The notes: a model not told the origin generated them from the letters alone. 64,000 bases of DNA from Bacteroidales bacterium (GCA_024681475.1 JAILAT010000013.1:78386-142385), one strand, 5' to 3'; shown: positions 17,110 to 26,612, numbered from the stretch's first letter. Translations and numbers: made by a program.

Positions 17110-18411
17110 TCAGTCGCGACGGAAAATATCTCTTGTATAGACTTTATCCTGCACATCATCAAGGCTGGTGTCGTAACGATTAGCTACTATGGCTTGGCTT
17201 TGCTCCTTAAACTTTTTCAAATCGTTCACCACTAAACTGCCAAAGAATGTGCTTCCGTCCTCCAACGTCGGTTCATAGATAATAACTTCTGCTCCTTTGG
17301 CCTTGATTCGTTTCATAATACCTTGTATTGCACTTTGGCGGAAGTTATCACTATTGGATTTCATTGTCAGACGATACACTCCAACAATGCAATGATGTTC
17401 TTTACCTGCATCGTAAGCGCTGCTTGCCTCATAGTATCCGGCTTTTCTTAACACAGCATCAGCAATATAGTCCTTTCTGGTGCGATTGCTCTCGACGATA
17501 GCACTCATCATGTTCTGCGGGACATCCTCGTAGTTGGCAAGCAACTGCTTGGTGTCCTTGGGCAGGCAGTAGCCACCGTAACCAAAGCTTGGGTTGTTGT
17601 AGTGGGTGCCGATGCGGGGGTCGAGACCGATGCCGTCGATGATGGATTGGGTGTCCAAGCCCTTCATCTCGGCGTAGGTGTCGAGTTCGTTGAAATAGCT
17701 AACGCGCAGGGCGAGGTATGTGTTGGCAAAGAGCTTGACAGCCTCGGCTTCTTTCATACCTACGAAGAGCGTGGGGACATCAGTCTTGATGGCGGCCTCT
17801 TGCAGGAGTTTAGCGAAGACGTGGGCACGTTCGGTGAGCCAGTCGATATCAGTCAGGGCTTTGATGGCTTCGTTCTCTTCCTTGTACTCGGGACCTGGCA
17901 TCATTTTAGGTATGCCGACAATGATGCGGCTGGGATAGAGGTTGTCGTAGAGGGCTTTGCTCTCGCGCAGGAACTCGGGACTGAAGAGCAAATTAAACTT
18001 CTTGACCCCTTGCTTCTGGTATTTGACGTACAGTGAGCGGGTATAGCCCACGGGGATGGTGCTCTTGATGACCATCACAGCATTGGGGTTGACCTTGAGG
18101 ACTGCATCGATGACTGCCTCCACGGCGCTGGTGTCGAAGAAGTTCTTCTGACTGTCGTAGTTAGTGGGGGCCGCTATTACCACAAACTCTGCATCGCGAT
18201 ATCCGGATTCTTGATCAAGGGTAGCTCGGATACTGAGGGGTTTGTTGGCCAAATAATCCTCTATATAGTCGTCTTGAATAGGCGACTTCTTGTTATTCAC
18301 CAAGTCAACACGTTCGGGGACCACATCCACAGCGGTCACATCGTTGTGCTGTGCCAGCAGTGTGGCGATACTCAAGCCTACATAGCCTGTTCCTGCAACG
18401 GATATTTTCAT
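17110..18411 (-). CDS. ugd: UDP-glucose 6-dehydrogenase
   Basis: 433 residues, slightly longer than the 388-residue E. coli Ugd. The Rossmann motif is [16 protein letters not shown] at the N-terminus. The catalytic Cys lies in [16 protein letters not shown]. The C-terminal UDP-binding domain is present, with [20 protein letters not shown]. It oxidises UDP-glucose to UDP-glucuronate with two NAD+. It is the first gene of the polysaccharide operon, preceded by a consensus Bacteroidetes promoter, and supplies the 4-epimerase that follows. Confidence 0.95.
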   Translation of the reverse strand: MKISVAGTGYVGLSIATLLAQHNDVTAVDVVPERVDLVNNKKSPIQDDYIEDYLANKPLSIRATLDQESGYRDAEFVVIAAPTNYDSQKNFFDTSAVEAVIDAVLKVNPNAVMVIKSTIPVGYTRSLYVKYQKQGVKKFNLLFSPEFLRESKALYDNLYPSRIIVGIPKMMPGPEYKEENEAIKALTDIDWLTERAHVFAKLLQEAAIKTDVPTLFVGMKEAEAVKLFANTYLALRVSYFNELDTYAEMKGLDTQSIIDGIGLDPRIGTHYNNPSFGYGGYCLPKDTKQLLANYEDVPQNMMSAIVESNRTRKDYIADAVLRKAGYYEASSAYDAGKEHHCIVGVYRLTMKSNSDNFRQSAIQGIMKRIKAKGAEVIIYEPTLEDGSTFFGSLVVNDLKKFKEQSQAIVANRYDTSLDDVQDKVYTRDIFRRD

Positions 18412-18593
18412 AAAAATGTGGAATAATGATTACGTATTTCTTTAACCTACAAAGGGTTGCGAATTGTAAAAGATGGTATTCATCCACGGCGAAAGCCTCC
18501 CCAGGCGTATTCTTGTTAAGCCTCCATTCTCGCCAATTCTCAATGCAGAATGCTGCTTTACAAGTTGTTTGGGGTCACTTTGCAATTCGATTG

Positions 18594-18625
18594 CAAAATT
18601 ACGTTTTTTTTTATTTACGACCAAA
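18594..18625 (-). promoter_or_regulatory. Promoter of the polysaccharide operon
   Basis: On the minus strand a TTTG (-33 box, 18622-18625) is followed after 20 bp by TAATTTTG (-7 box, 18594-18601), an exact Bacteroidetes sigma-ABfr consensus. Transcription would start near 18588, giving a 5' leader of about 175 bases before ugd. It is the only such promoter I see for the minus-strand run down to base 1. No UpxY-like antiterminator gene is present before ugd. Confidence 0.75.
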
Positions 18626-19214
18626 TTTTTTTATGATAATTTAATATAACAATAATTCAATAATATATAAATAGCCGAAATAAAGGGATTTACGGCACCA
18701 GAGATTCGCTTGTTTTTTTCCTCTTCAACGCTCTTATTGTGAGCATTTTTTCTTGGTATCTCACTTTGCAAACCAATTTTTTGACGTCAATTTGCTTGTC
18801 AAATTATATATGATGGAGGATTTTTTAATCATTGAGAGCGCGTACCTCCGGCACGCTGTCTAGTCGATGCAAAGGACCCCAGACTGCAAAAATCGACGTT
18901 TTTCTTGTCTGGGGTTATAGAGAGTAAGCCTCTCCGAGGCTATTAATAGAAGTTCTCATGAATCACTCGAGGGCGGTCTTTCTTCGTCTTCTTATTACTG
19001 CAATACTCCTCATCCTCAGTCAGATATGGGAATACCTTGGGGTTGTATGACTTGCAATTTGAGGATGAATCTACAAGGAGAAAATATTTTTTTAGTGGCA
19101 CAATAATCTTTGGGGATTGGAGTTATTTATTGTTGATCTGGGGATTTGAGGCGTTTTATTATTGATTTCATTTTTATACAGTTATATAATTATAATTTTT
19201 CAAACCGCACTTGT
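18626..19214. other. Long intergenic region between divergent transcription units
   Basis: Between the operon promoter and the outer-membrane protein gene lie almost 600 bp without a convincing gene. It holds three short palindromes at 18840-18945 (listed separately). A 30-codon frame at 18958-19050 with a hydrophobic middle and no recognisable family is not called. An AT-rich stretch precedes the 19215 start. I see no exact TTTG/TAnnTTTG promoter for the plus-strand gene. Confidence 0.6.
18839..18941. repeat. Cluster of short REP-like palindromes
   Basis: Three separate hairpins lie close together. They are GCGT/ACGC around a CTCCGG core (about 18839-18855); an 8-bp perfect stem CCCCAGAC (18877-18884)/GTCTGGGG (18907-18914) whose loop contains an inner AAAAA/TTTTT pair; and AGCCTC/GAGGCT with a TCC loop (18927-18941). 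Such short GC-rich palindromes between genes resemble REP elements. The middle hairpin lacks a downstream T tract, so it is not a normal terminator. No transposase is near. Confidence 0.45.
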
Positions 19215-21866
19215 ATGCATAGAAAAACATTCAAATTCTGTCTTTTATTACTTCTGTTTTCTCTGGCGGTCACTACGCTTAGCGCGCAGCCGGGCGGTCC
19301 TGGCGGCCCGCCTCCAGGAGTGCAGCCCCGTGGCGAACGTCCTGACGGACGCCCTGGCGGATGGGACCGCAACATGCGGGACGCTCAGCAGCGTTCGCAG
19401 CAGGTGAAGCAAAAAAAGGTTCGTTCGGGTTCCACCTTCAAGGTGGTGGGCACGCTGATTGACAGCACGAAAAACGAGCCGCTGGCCTACTGCAACGTGG
19501 TGGTGCTCGACAAAAGCGACAGCTCTTTCGTGAAGGGTTCCAGCACGAACCTCTATGGTTATTTTGAAATCAACGACGTGCCCGCAGGCGAATATCTGCT
19601 ACGCGTTTCGTATATCAACTACACCACTCGCTACATTCCCCTCACCGTGGAGAACAATACTGCGATGGGCAACATCAATATGCGCCAGGGGGCGCAGGCC
19701 ATGAAGGCTGTGCAGGTGAAAGCCTCGCGGCCGCTCTACGCACAGGACGGCGAGAAGGTCATCTACAACGTGGCCGACGACCCCTCCATCCAGACCGGCA
19801 CGACCAACGACGCATTGCAAAACGCTCCAGGAGTGGAAGTTGACGTGGAGGGCAACATCACCCTGCGCGGCGTGTCGAGCGTGGAGATATGGGTTAACGA
19901 CAAGCCCTCGAAACTCACCGAAGAGAACCTCAAGACCTATCTGGAGAACCTGCCTGCCAACGCGTTGGACCGCATCGAGACCATCACCAATCCGTCGGCA
20001 AAATACGCCACTGACGCAGAGGCGGTCATCAACATCATCACTTCGGCTCACGTGAAGAGCAACAAGTTCATCAGCTTCGGCCTCAACGGCAGCACGCAGC
20101 CCAACCTAAGTCCCTGGTTGTCATACATGTGGACCAAAGAGAAATGGAGCTTCAACATCTTCGCCAGCGGCCGCTATTCCTTCACCGACCGCAGTGCCCA
20201 GAGCTGGGCGGTGCGCCGCCAGGATGGCACGGTGGACGGCACCTTCGACACCATCATGAGCCAGACTGACACCGCCACGAGCAGCAGCCGCGCCTTCGGT
20301 TCGAACATCTTCACTTTCGTCAACTACGAGATTGACTCGTCGAGCGAAATATCCTTCCATGGAAGCGTCAACGGCTCGTGGTCCCGCAACATCTCGCACG
20401 ACACGCTCGACCGCGATTACTTCTTCCCCGGCATCGACAGCAGCTGGCACTACATCACTGGCGACAGCACACGCCGCAGCAACTACTTCGGAATGGGCGG
20501 CGTGGACTACACCAAGAAGTTCGACAACGAGGGCCACAACCTGCGCCTCGGTATCAACGGACGCATCTCGCGCAACAATTCCAAAGAGTGGTACGAGCGC
20601 GAATACACCACCTACACCGACCTCAACGAAAACCGCTATCTGCTTTCCGATCAGCATAGTAGAGGTGGCAGTTTCTTTGCCCGCTACAACCGTCCCTACA
20701 GCAAGCAGGGCGAGCTGAGCTACGGCCTCAATGTGGACCACTCCTATAACGACAACGACTATAGACGATTCTATTTCACCAGCGAGGACAATGTGGAAGA
20801 GACTCGCGACTCGCTGCGGTCCTACCACTTCAGCGGCCACGAGAACAACGTCAGCGCCGATGTCAACTGGACACACCGTTGGGGAGGCTTCACCCTCAGC
20901 TCGGGCTTGGGCATCGGCTTCAAGAATTTCGACTGGTATTACGTGACCGACATCGCTGCTCTGGCCGACGACAGCACCGTCAACGTGGTGACATACCGTC
21001 CCTCGATACATCTCTCCTACCGCACTGAGAACATGCACAACTTCAAGCTCAACTACAGCATGCGCATGAACCACCCTAGAGAGTCGCAGCTCACCTCGTT
21101 CCGCATCTACAACGAGGACAGCTACAGCACTGGCAACAGCGCGCTGAAGCCTTCCTACACTCACAATGCCGAGGCCGGATGGACCAAGTATTTCACCAAC
21201 TTTGGCAACGTGGGCCTCGAAGCCTATGCACGTCTTTCCACCAACGAAATCAGCAACTTGGTCGATGCCGAGGAAGACGACTACCTGGGTCGCATCGTCA
21301 ACTACTCCACCCCCTACAACATGGGGTCGTCGTGGCGCTACGGCACCTCGCTCAACATGACCTATCGTCCCACGGGCTTTTTCAATGTACGCCTATACGC
21401 CAACCTCTACGACTACGGCTACCACATGGAATACGACCGATACGATATGATGGGCAATGCCGTGCATCAGGTTGTCGACACCAGCAAACTCTCATGGAGC
21501 ATGCGCGTCAACGCCTGGGCCAAACTGTGGAACCAGTATCAGGTGCACCTCTCTTTCAACTACAACTCCAAGACCATCGGTCTGCTCTCCTCGCAGAAAG
21601 AGCGCTATTCGCTCAATATGGGTGTGCGCAGCGACTTCTTCAAGCGCAAGATGACCGTATACGTCAACATACAGGACCTCTTCAACTGGGGCAAGCGCAT
21701 CGGTACCGGTTCGGCCAACACAAACCCCTACTATCTGACCAATTCCACCAACAAGGTGCTCAACAGCCGATACATCTCTGCAGGCGTCACATTCCGCTTC
21801 GGAAAAATGGAACTTGAGCGCAAAGCGCAGACCATTTCCGACGAGACTCTGGAGACAACAGAGTAA
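19215..21866 (+). CDS. Outer-membrane beta-barrel protein (TonB-receptor-like, carboxypeptidase-regulatory-like N-domain)
   Basis: 883 residues from ATG 19215, chosen because it starts a good signal peptide (MHRKTFKFCLLLLLFSLAVT, cleavage after LSAQ). A longer frame to 19146 only adds a non-signal leader. Next comes a Gly/Pro/Arg-rich segment, then a carboxypeptidase-regulatory-like beta-sandwich (about 75-165, TLIDSTKNEPLAYCNVVVLD). A plug-like region (about 170-280, YNVADDPSIQTGTTNDAL, TLRGVSSVEIWVND) follows, and the rest is a beta barrel ending in GVTFRFGKMELERKAQ. This matches the OMP_b-brl_3 family of Bacteroidetes. Transport or secretion function is unknown. A strong hairpin follows the stop. 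Confidence 0.85.
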   Translation: MHRKTFKFCLLLLLFSLAVTTLSAQPGGPGGPPPGVQPRGERPDGRPGGWDRNMRDAQQRSQQVKQKKVRSGSTFKVVGTLIDSTKNEPLAYCNVVVLDKSDSSFVKGSSTNLYGYFEINDVPAGEYLLRVSYINYTTRYIPLTVENNTAMGNINMRQGAQAMKAVQVKASRPLYAQDGEKVIYNVADDPSIQTGTTNDALQNAPGVEVDVEGNITLRGVSSVEIWVNDKPSKLTEENLKTYLENLPANALDRIETITNPSAKYATDAEAVINIITSAHVKSNKFISFGLNGSTQPNLSPWLSYMWTKEKWSFNIFASGRYSFTDRSAQSWAVRRQDGTVDGTFDTIMSQTDTATSSSRAFGSNIFTFVNYEIDSSSEISFHGSVNGSWSRNISHDTLDRDYFFPGIDSSWHYITGDSTRRSNYFGMGGVDYTKKFDNEGHNLRLGINGRISRNNSKEWYEREYTTYTDLNENRYLLSDQHSRGGSFFARYNRPYSKQGELSYGLNVDHSYNDNDYRRFYFTSEDNVEETRDSLRSYHFSGHENNVSADVNWTHRWGGFTLSSGLGIGFKNFDWYYVTDIAALADDSTVNVVTYRPSIHLSYRTENMHNFKLNYSMRMNHPRESQLTSFRIYNEDSYSTGNSALKPSYTHNAEAGWTKYFTNFGNVGLEAYARLSTNEISNLVDAEEDDYLGRIVNYSTPYNMGSSWRYGTSLNMTYRPTGFFNVRLYANLYDYGYHMEYDRYDMMGNAVHQVVDTSKLSWSMRVNAWAKLWNQYQVHLSFNYNSKTIGLLSSQKERYSLNMGVRSDFFKRKMTVYVNIQDLFNWGKRIGTGSANTNPYYLTNSTNKVLNSRYISAGVTFRFGKMELERKAQTISDETLETTE

Positions 21867-21884
21867 CATAACGCAATGAATATC

Positions 21885-21924
21885 AATACTGACCAAACTT
21901 TTTTCAAAAAAAGTTTGGTCAGTA
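21885..21924 (+). terminator. Long inverted repeat, terminator of the outer-membrane protein gene
   Basis: A nearly perfect inverted repeat of about 18-20 bp per arm, starting AATACTGACCAAAC and ending in its complement, surrounds a T/A-rich centre. It lies 18 bp after the stop codon. The A-rich tail to the right means it can act on both strands. Its right arm contains the -33 box of the following tRNA promoter, so terminator and promoter overlap. Confidence 0.75.
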
Positions 21925-21945
21925 TTAAAAAAGTATGTACTTTTG
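21914..21945 (+). promoter_or_regulatory. Promoter of tRNA-Gln
   Basis: TTTG (21914-21917), a 20-bp spacer and TACTTTTG (21938-21945) exactly match the Bacteroidetes promoter consensus. Transcription would start near 21952, about 90 bp before the tRNA. The -33 box lies in the right arm of the preceding terminator hairpin. Confidence 0.8.
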
Positions 21946-22041
21946 CACCCGATTTCGAGAGGCCGAAAGCGCAAAATAAAGGGTTATTAAGAGTCCCTTA
22001 CGCGACCCGACTACCCCGATGCGTTTCACAGGAAATCCCAT

Positions 22042-22112
22042 TGTCCTATGGTGTAATGGTAGCACATCTGACTCTGGATCAGCTTGTCTTGGTTCGAATC
22101 CAGGTAGGACAA
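22042..22112 (+). tRNA. tRNA-Gln(CTG)
   Basis: The acceptor stem TGTCCTA pairs with TAGGACA. The D arm contains GTGTAATGGTAGCAC. The anticodon loop CTCTGGA gives anticodon CTG. The T arm is CTTGG-TTCGAAT-CCAGG. A U1-A72 start is typical of glutamine tRNAs. CCA is not encoded. An own promoter lies upstream and a terminator follows 6 bp downstream. One anticodon-stem pair (27-43) appears mismatched. Confidence 0.9.
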
Positions 22113-22118
22113 CAAAGA

Positions 22119-22143
22119 AGCACTGATTTTCAGTGCTTTTTTT
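22119..22143 (+). terminator. Terminator of tRNA-Gln
   Basis: A 7-bp stem AGCACTG/CAGTGCT with a five-base loop is followed by a run of seven T. It lies directly after the tRNA. Confidence 0.85.
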
Positions 22144-22191
22144 GTGTTATTATTCCTACATTTTGTTTTTAAAAGCCAGGGCTGTCAGCAC

Positions 22192-23619
22192 TCAGGCGAA
22201 GAACTTGTTGTCGAAATTGAGCAGGTAGACTTTGCTGGTGGCGCGCGTGATGGCGGTATAGAGCCAGCGTAGGAACTCCTTGTTGATCATGTCGTCGGTG
22301 AGGTAGCCCTGGTCGATGAAGACCGTGGGCCACTGGCCGCCCTGCGTCTTATGGCAGGTGAGGGCGTAGGCGAACTTCACCTGCAACGCATTGTAATATG
22401 GATTGTTGCGCACCTCGTTGAGGCGCTGCGCCTTGGTGGGCAGGTCGGCGTAATCCTCCATGACGGCCTCGAAAAGGCGTTGCGACTCCTCGCGCGTCAA
22501 AGCCGGCGACTCAGAATGCAGCGTTTCGAGCATGATTTTGCTCTCCAGCGGTTCCATGTCGGGGTAGTCGACGAAGCGCAAAGTAACATCCACGAAATGA
22601 AATCCGTAAAGCTCCTGAAAGTGACGTGCTGCCAGCACCTCCACGATGTCGCCGTTGGCAATGAAGCCCATGTCGGAGTCGTTGTCGAGCCAGAAATAGT
22701 TGTTTTTCACCACCATGAGGTAGTCGCCGGTGTTGATTTCATCCTCGCGGAACAGCACACGGTTGCGGATGGACTGGTTGAAAAGGTTGGCGCGCTTGTT
22801 GGAGCGAGTGACGAAGACTACCTCGTCGAGGATGCCCGACCCGTACTCGCGGTTGAGCGTCTCCTCGAGGTCGGCGCCATCCAGACGCACCACGTCGGGC
22901 AAATTATCCACCTCGAAGAGCGGCAACTGGGGTTCGTCGTAGTCCTCCATCGTGGTGATTTGCTGACGGATAGCTGTGGCGGTGGCGAGGATGCCCGAGA
23001 GGCTGTCCTGGCGAACCACCTCGGTCAGCTCTGCCTGGAAAATCTTCAGGTCGGCAATACTGTTGAGGTAATTTGCCGACAGCGCGGGGCTGTCGACGGA
23101 GCCCACCGGTGGCAGCTGCGCGCCATCGCCAATGAGCAGCAGGCGGCAATGGGACCCCTCCTTGACGTAATCAATAAGATCCTCCAACAGAGAGCGTTGC
23201 GACACAAACGAAGTGTCGGGCTGGTTGATGCCGATCATCGAAGCCTCGTCGACGATGAACAGCGTGTAGCTGTGCTTGTTCTGTGCGCGCACGCAGCGTA
23301 TGTTGCCGACGCCGTCGGCCACGGTGGTATATATCTTTTTATGTATGGTGTAAGCCTTGCGGTGCGCGTAGCCCGAAAGTACCTTGGCGGCGCGTCCGGT
23401 GGGTGCCAGCAGCACCGTCTTGATTTTCAGATGCGGAGCTGCCTGGATGAGTGCCGCCATGAGCGACGTCTTGCCCGTGCCGGCGTAGCCGCGCAGCAGG
23501 AATGTGGAGGTGGGGTCGTCGTCGAAGAGGAAACGCACCAGCTGGTCGCACGCCTCGCGCTGTCCATTGGTGGGCCGATGGGGGAAGAAAGAGAAGATGA
23601 AATCCTGGACACGCGGCAT
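22192..23619 (-). CDS. ATP-dependent DNA helicase of the RecD/Dda-like superfamily 1
   Basis: 475 residues from ATG 23619 (MPRVQDFIFSFFPHRPTNGQ); an in-frame ATG 14 codons earlier is possible but its leader looks unrelated. Motif I is RGYAGTGKTSL (about residues 45-55), motif Ia APTGRAAKVLSGYA, motif II FIVDEASMIG, motif III LIGDGAQLPPVG. The C-terminal UvrD-C2-like part has ALTCHKTQGGQWPTVFID and YTAITRATSKVYLLNF. This layout is that of the short RecD2/Dda-like helicases common in Bacteroidetes, which act 5'-3' on DNA in repair or replication restart. It lies downstream of secG. Confidence 0.9.
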   Translation of the reverse strand: MPRVQDFIFSFFPHRPTNGQREACDQLVRFLFDDDPTSTFLLRGYAGTGKTSLMAALIQAAPHLKIKTVLLAPTGRAAKVLSGYAHRKAYTIHKKIYTTVADGVGNIRCVRAQNKHSYTLFIVDEASMIGINQPDTSFVSQRSLLEDLIDYVKEGSHCRLLLIGDGAQLPPVGSVDSPALSANYLNSIADLKIFQAELTEVVRQDSLSGILATATAIRQQITTMEDYDEPQLPLFEVDNLPDVVRLDGADLEETLNREYGSGILDEVVFVTRSNKRANLFNQSIRNRVLFREDEINTGDYLMVVKNNYFWLDNDSDMGFIANGDIVEVLAARHFQELYGFHFVDVTLRFVDYPDMEPLESKIMLETLHSESPALTREESQRLFEAVMEDYADLPTKAQRLNEVRNNPYYNALQVKFAYALTCHKTQGGQWPTVFIDQGYLTDDMINKEFLRWLYTAITRATSKVYLLNFDNKFFA

Positions 23620-23703
23620 GGTGGTGACGTTCTTGTGACAATAAAAATAGAGACTTGCCACCCAAGGGGACAGGTCTCTAAACTTGTTTTACCTTAATGG
23701 TTG

Positions 23704-24045
23704 TTATTCTTCGACGGGGACGGTGGTGGCGTTCATCGCGTTGGCGGCGGTGGGAGCCGGAGTCTCAATCACGTCGGCGTTGAGGGTGCTCTTCTGGTTG
23801 TCAGCAGCCCGACCCGAGTGCATCGCGAAGGTCGAAACCAGGCAAAGCACGAGCAGCGAAGCGGCCAAAGTCCACGTAGCTTTCTCAAGGAAATCGGTAG
23901 TTTTGCGCACACCCATAATCTGGTTGGGGGCGGAGAAGTTGGCGGCCAATCCGCCACCTTTGGAATTCTGTACCAATACGATGCCGGCCAACAAGACGGC
24001 GATGATAAGAATCAAAATCACCAAAACTAAGAAAAATACATTCAT
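23704..24045 (-). CDS. secG: Preprotein translocase subunit SecG
   Basis: 113 residues. Two hydrophobic segments (residues 3-23 and about 56-75) flank a conserved cytoplasmic loop NSKGGGLAANFS, the SecG hallmark. The tail beyond residue 80 is polar and variable. SecG assists SecYEG during protein export through the inner membrane. The gene is 15 bp after the TPR-like protein gene and probably shares its transcript. Confidence 0.93.
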   Translation of the reverse strand: MNVFFLVLVILILIIAVLLAGIVLVQNSKGGGLAANFSAPNQIMGVRKTTDFLEKATWTLAASLLVLCLVSTFAMHSGRAADNQKSTLNADVIETPAPTAANAMNATTVPVEE

Positions 24046-24060
24046 TTTATTTCTACTATT

Positions 24061-24720
24061 TTATTTATTATCAATTTTGTTTTTCAGCTCCTCAATTCGG
24101 GCTGCAAAAGTACTACTTTTTTCTGGATTACGCGCAATTAATTTTTCATAGATAGCTATCGCCTTGTCGAATTTACCCTGTCGTTCAAACACAACTGCCA
24201 GAGTTTCAGTCTCTAACGATTCGTCTTTGCGGATACTATTTTTGCCCAACACTTCGATGGGAGTGGTGCTCGCATGGCCCAAATCTTGCTCGTTGTAGTT
24301 GCCAGTTTCCAGAAAATTGGACAGAATCACGCTCTTGGGAGCGGTCTTGAAAGAGACCTCCTGATAGGCGTTAATCTCCTTCATGATGTCGAACTCAGAA
24401 TCGTTGTCGGCGGGCTGTTTGGCAGGCTTGGCGGGTTTCGTTTCGGGCTGAGGATCAGGCTGAACGATGGCGGCCACGAGCTCAACAGAGGAGAGCGCGC
24501 GGTTGAGCTTGTCCATGTCGCCATGGAGATACAACGCCATGGCCGGCAGAAGGCGCGACTCCCAGTGGGGCGCGTCGACAGCCTTGTCGCTCAGCAAGTC
24601 CATGGCCTGCAGAAGCGAACAGTAGGGAAAATGGTTCCGCTCCATCTGTATGTCGGTTTTTTCAGCCAATGTGTATTGGTTGAAATGCGACAGCTTGAGA
24701 TTAAACGCTGATTTATCCAT
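24061..24720 (-). CDS. Cytoplasmic protein with C-terminal TPR-like segment
   Basis: 219 residues from ATG 24720 ([20 protein letters not shown]); the frame extends upstream but that part lies over a promoter-like TACATTTG (24755-24762, minus strand). No signal peptide. Residues about 105-130 are a proline/lysine-rich linker ([13 protein letters not shown]). The C-terminal 45 residues ([20 protein letters not shown]) form one TPR unit. It sits just before secG. A similar small TPR-containing protein next to secG occurs in other Bacteroidales, as far as I recall. No function can be assigned. Confidence 0.65.
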   Translation of the reverse strand: MDKSAFNLKLSHFNQYTLAEKTDIQMERNHFPYCSLLQAMDLLSDKAVDAPHWESRLLPAMALYLHGDMDKLNRALSSVELVAAIVQPDPQPETKPAKPAKQPADNDSEFDIMKEINAYQEVSFKTAPKSVILSNFLETGNYNEQDLGHASTTPIEVLGKNSIRKDESLETETLAVVFERQGKFDKAIAIYEKLIARNPEKSSTFAARIEELKNKIDNK

Positions 24721-24866
24721 ATTTTTGTAATTTTGGCTCCAAAATTTGAAAATGCAAATGTACAAAAGTTTTTTCGAATGGAAAAATTTTATTTTATTTT
24801 CGCTCAATATCACACTGGTTTACAGCGCAATAATTCTCAGCCGGAAAGTTTTAAAACTTTTTTGTA

Positions 24867-24896
24867 TTTGCGTTTCAAAAAATATGTGTACTTTTG
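24867..24896 (+). promoter_or_regulatory. Promoter of rpmH
   Basis: TTTG (24867-24870) is followed after 18 bp by TACTTTTG (24889-24896). The spacing is one base short of the usual 19-21, while the -7 box is exact. Transcription would begin near 24903, leaving a very short leader before the rpmH start at 24919. Confidence 0.7.
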
Positions 24897-24918
24897 CACT
24901 TTCAAAATCGAGAGAAAA

Positions 24919-25065
24919 ATGAAGAGAACATTCCAACCATCACGCAGAAAAAGAGCAAATAAGCACGGTTTCCGTCAGAGAATGTCGACAGCAAATGGCC
25001 GTAAAGTTTTGGCCGCACGTCGCAGAAAAGGCAGAAAGAAACTGACCGTATCGGACGAGAGATAA
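24919..25065 (+). CDS. rpmH: 50S ribosomal protein L34
   Basis: 48 residues: starts [20 protein letters not shown] and ends KKLTVSDER, with the conserved [20 protein letters not shown] core. Start ATG 24919 follows the promoter directly; longer upstream frames are not part of L34. L34 is a structural component of the large ribosomal subunit. The gene stands alone with its own promoter and terminator, and rnpA is not next to it. Confidence 0.97.
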   Translation: MKRTFQPSRRKRANKHGFRQRMSTANGRKVLAARRRKGRKKLTVSDER

Positions 25066-25109
25066 GTGTTTGGATTTCTTGAATGAGAAATACCTTTTGC
25101 AAAGGAGAA

Positions 25110-25138
25110 AGAAGTATTGCGGACAATACTTCTTTTTT
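25110..25138 (+). terminator. Terminator after rpmH
   Basis: A perfect 10-bp stem AGAAGTATTG/CAATACTTCT with a CGGA loop is followed by six T. Confidence 0.85.
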
Positions 25139-25187
25139 GTGTTTGTTGTGGGAAGAAGAGTGACGCCGCCCACCCTATCGTAAAAAC

Positions 25188-26612
25188 ATGAAAATGAGAA
25201 AGACACGTCAAGAAATCATCCTCGAGGATGTGACCATCGCCGACGCCGGTGCCGAGGGCAAAGCCGTGGCACGCGTCGACGGCATGGTGGTGTTCGTTCC
25301 CTTCGTCGTTCCGGGCGACGTGGTGGACATCAAAGTGTTCAAAAAGAAGAAGAACTACGCCGAAGGCAAAGCCGTGGCGCTGAAACAGCCGTCGCCGCTG
25401 CGCCGCGAAGCGCAATGTCCTCACTTCGGCCTCTGCGGCGGATGCAAATGGCAAACCACCGACTATGCCGCACAGCTGCGCTTCAAGCAACAACAGGTGA
25501 AAGACAACCTGGAGCGTCTGGGGCACATCGACACCTCGACGATGCACGACATCTGTGGCAGCGACAACCTCTTCTACTATCGCAACAAGCTGGAATTCAC
25601 CTTCTCCACGAAACGATGGCTGAACGATGGCGAGACACGCTCCGACGACGACCCCGGTGCGCTGGGATTCCACATCCCTACGGTGTTCGACAAGGTGCTG
25701 CCCATTGAGCACTGCGCGCTGCAACGCGACCCGTCGAACCGTATCCGCCTGGCTGTGCGCGACTATGCCCTGCAACACCAGCTGCCTTTCTACGACATCC
25801 GCAACCACACCGGCTTTCTGCGCAACCTGGTGCTGCGCAACACGGCAGCGGGCGAATGGATGGTGATCGTCGTGGTGGCCGAGGAAAGGCCCGAATGGCT
25901 CATGCCACTGCTGGACTACCTGAAGGCTACATTCCCAGAAATCAGCTCGTTGCAATACATCGTCAACAGCAAGATGAACGACTCGTACACCGACCTCGAG
26001 GTGGTGACCTACAGCGGCAGCGCCTTCATCACCGAGACCATGCCACGCTACGGCGGCGGCACACCGCTACAATTCCGCATCGGCCCCAAGTCGTTCTACC
26101 AGACAAACTCGGAACAGGCCTATAAACTATATAGCTATGCCGCTGATTTTGCGAAGCTTACTGGCGAAGAAACTCTCTACGACCTCTATACCGGCACAGG
26201 CACCATCGCCCAGTTTGTTGCGGCGCGTTGCCACAAGGTGGTGGGCATAGAATATGTGGAAGACGCCATAGAAGACGCACGTAAGAACGCAAAAATCAAC
26301 GGTTTCGACAACTGCGAGTTCTTCGCCGGCGACATGGCCAAAGTGCTCACCGCCGACTTCATCGCCGAGCATGGACGTCCCGACGTGGTCATCACCGACC
26401 CGCCGCGTGCCGGAATGCACGAAAGTGTTGTGCAGCAGCTGCTTGCCGCCGCGCCGCGCCGCATAGTATACGTCAGCTGCAACCCGGCCACGCAGGCGCG
26501 CGACCTGGCGATGCTCTGCAGTCGCTACCGTGTGACGCAGATTCAGCCTGTCGACATGTTTCCACACACACAGCACGTGGAAAATGTCGTGGCGCTGGAA
26601 CTGCTGCCATAA
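25188..26612 (+). CDS. rlmD: 23S rRNA (uracil-5-)-methyltransferase RlmD-type (TrmA/RlmC/RlmD family)
   Basis: 474 residues. An N-terminal TRAM domain (about 5-65) precedes an iron-sulfur cysteine cluster in CPHFGLCGGCKWQ (about residues 77-89). The SAM-binding region is LYDLYTGTGTIAQF. The catalytic end has DVVITDPPRAGMHES and IVYVSCNPATQARDLAML, where the Cys is the nucleophile. The family methylates uridine C5 in rRNA (U1939 for RlmD) using SAM. RlmC or TrmA specificity cannot be fully excluded from sequence alone. Monocistronic in appearance. Confidence 0.9.
   Translation: MKMRKTRQEIILEDVTIADAGAEGKAVARVDGMVVFVPFVVPGDVVDIKVFKKKKNYAEGKAVALKQPSPLRREAQCPHFGLCGGCKWQTTDYAAQLRFKQQQVKDNLERLGHIDTSTMHDICGSDNLFYYRNKLEFTFSTKRWLNDGETRSDDDPGALGFHIPTVFDKVLPIEHCALQRDPSNRIRLAVRDYALQHQLPFYDIRNHTGFLRNLVLRNTAAGEWMVIVVVAEERPEWLMPLLDYLKATFPEISSLQYIVNSKMNDSYTDLEVVTYSGSAFITETMPRYGGGTPLQFRIGPKSFYQTNSEQAYKLYSYAADFAKLTGEETLYDLYTGTGTIAQFVAARCHKVVGIEYVEDAIEDARKNAKINGFDNCEFFAGDMAKVLTADFIAEHGRPDVVITDPPRAGMHESVVQQLLAAAPRRIVYVSCNPATQARDLAMLCSRYRVTQIQPVDMFPHTQHVENVVALELLP

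Noticed and set aside
18958..19050. Possible 30-codon hydrophobic small protein
   Set aside because: No ribosome-binding or promoter evidence, and it lies in a palindrome-rich intergenic region; chance frame is likely.
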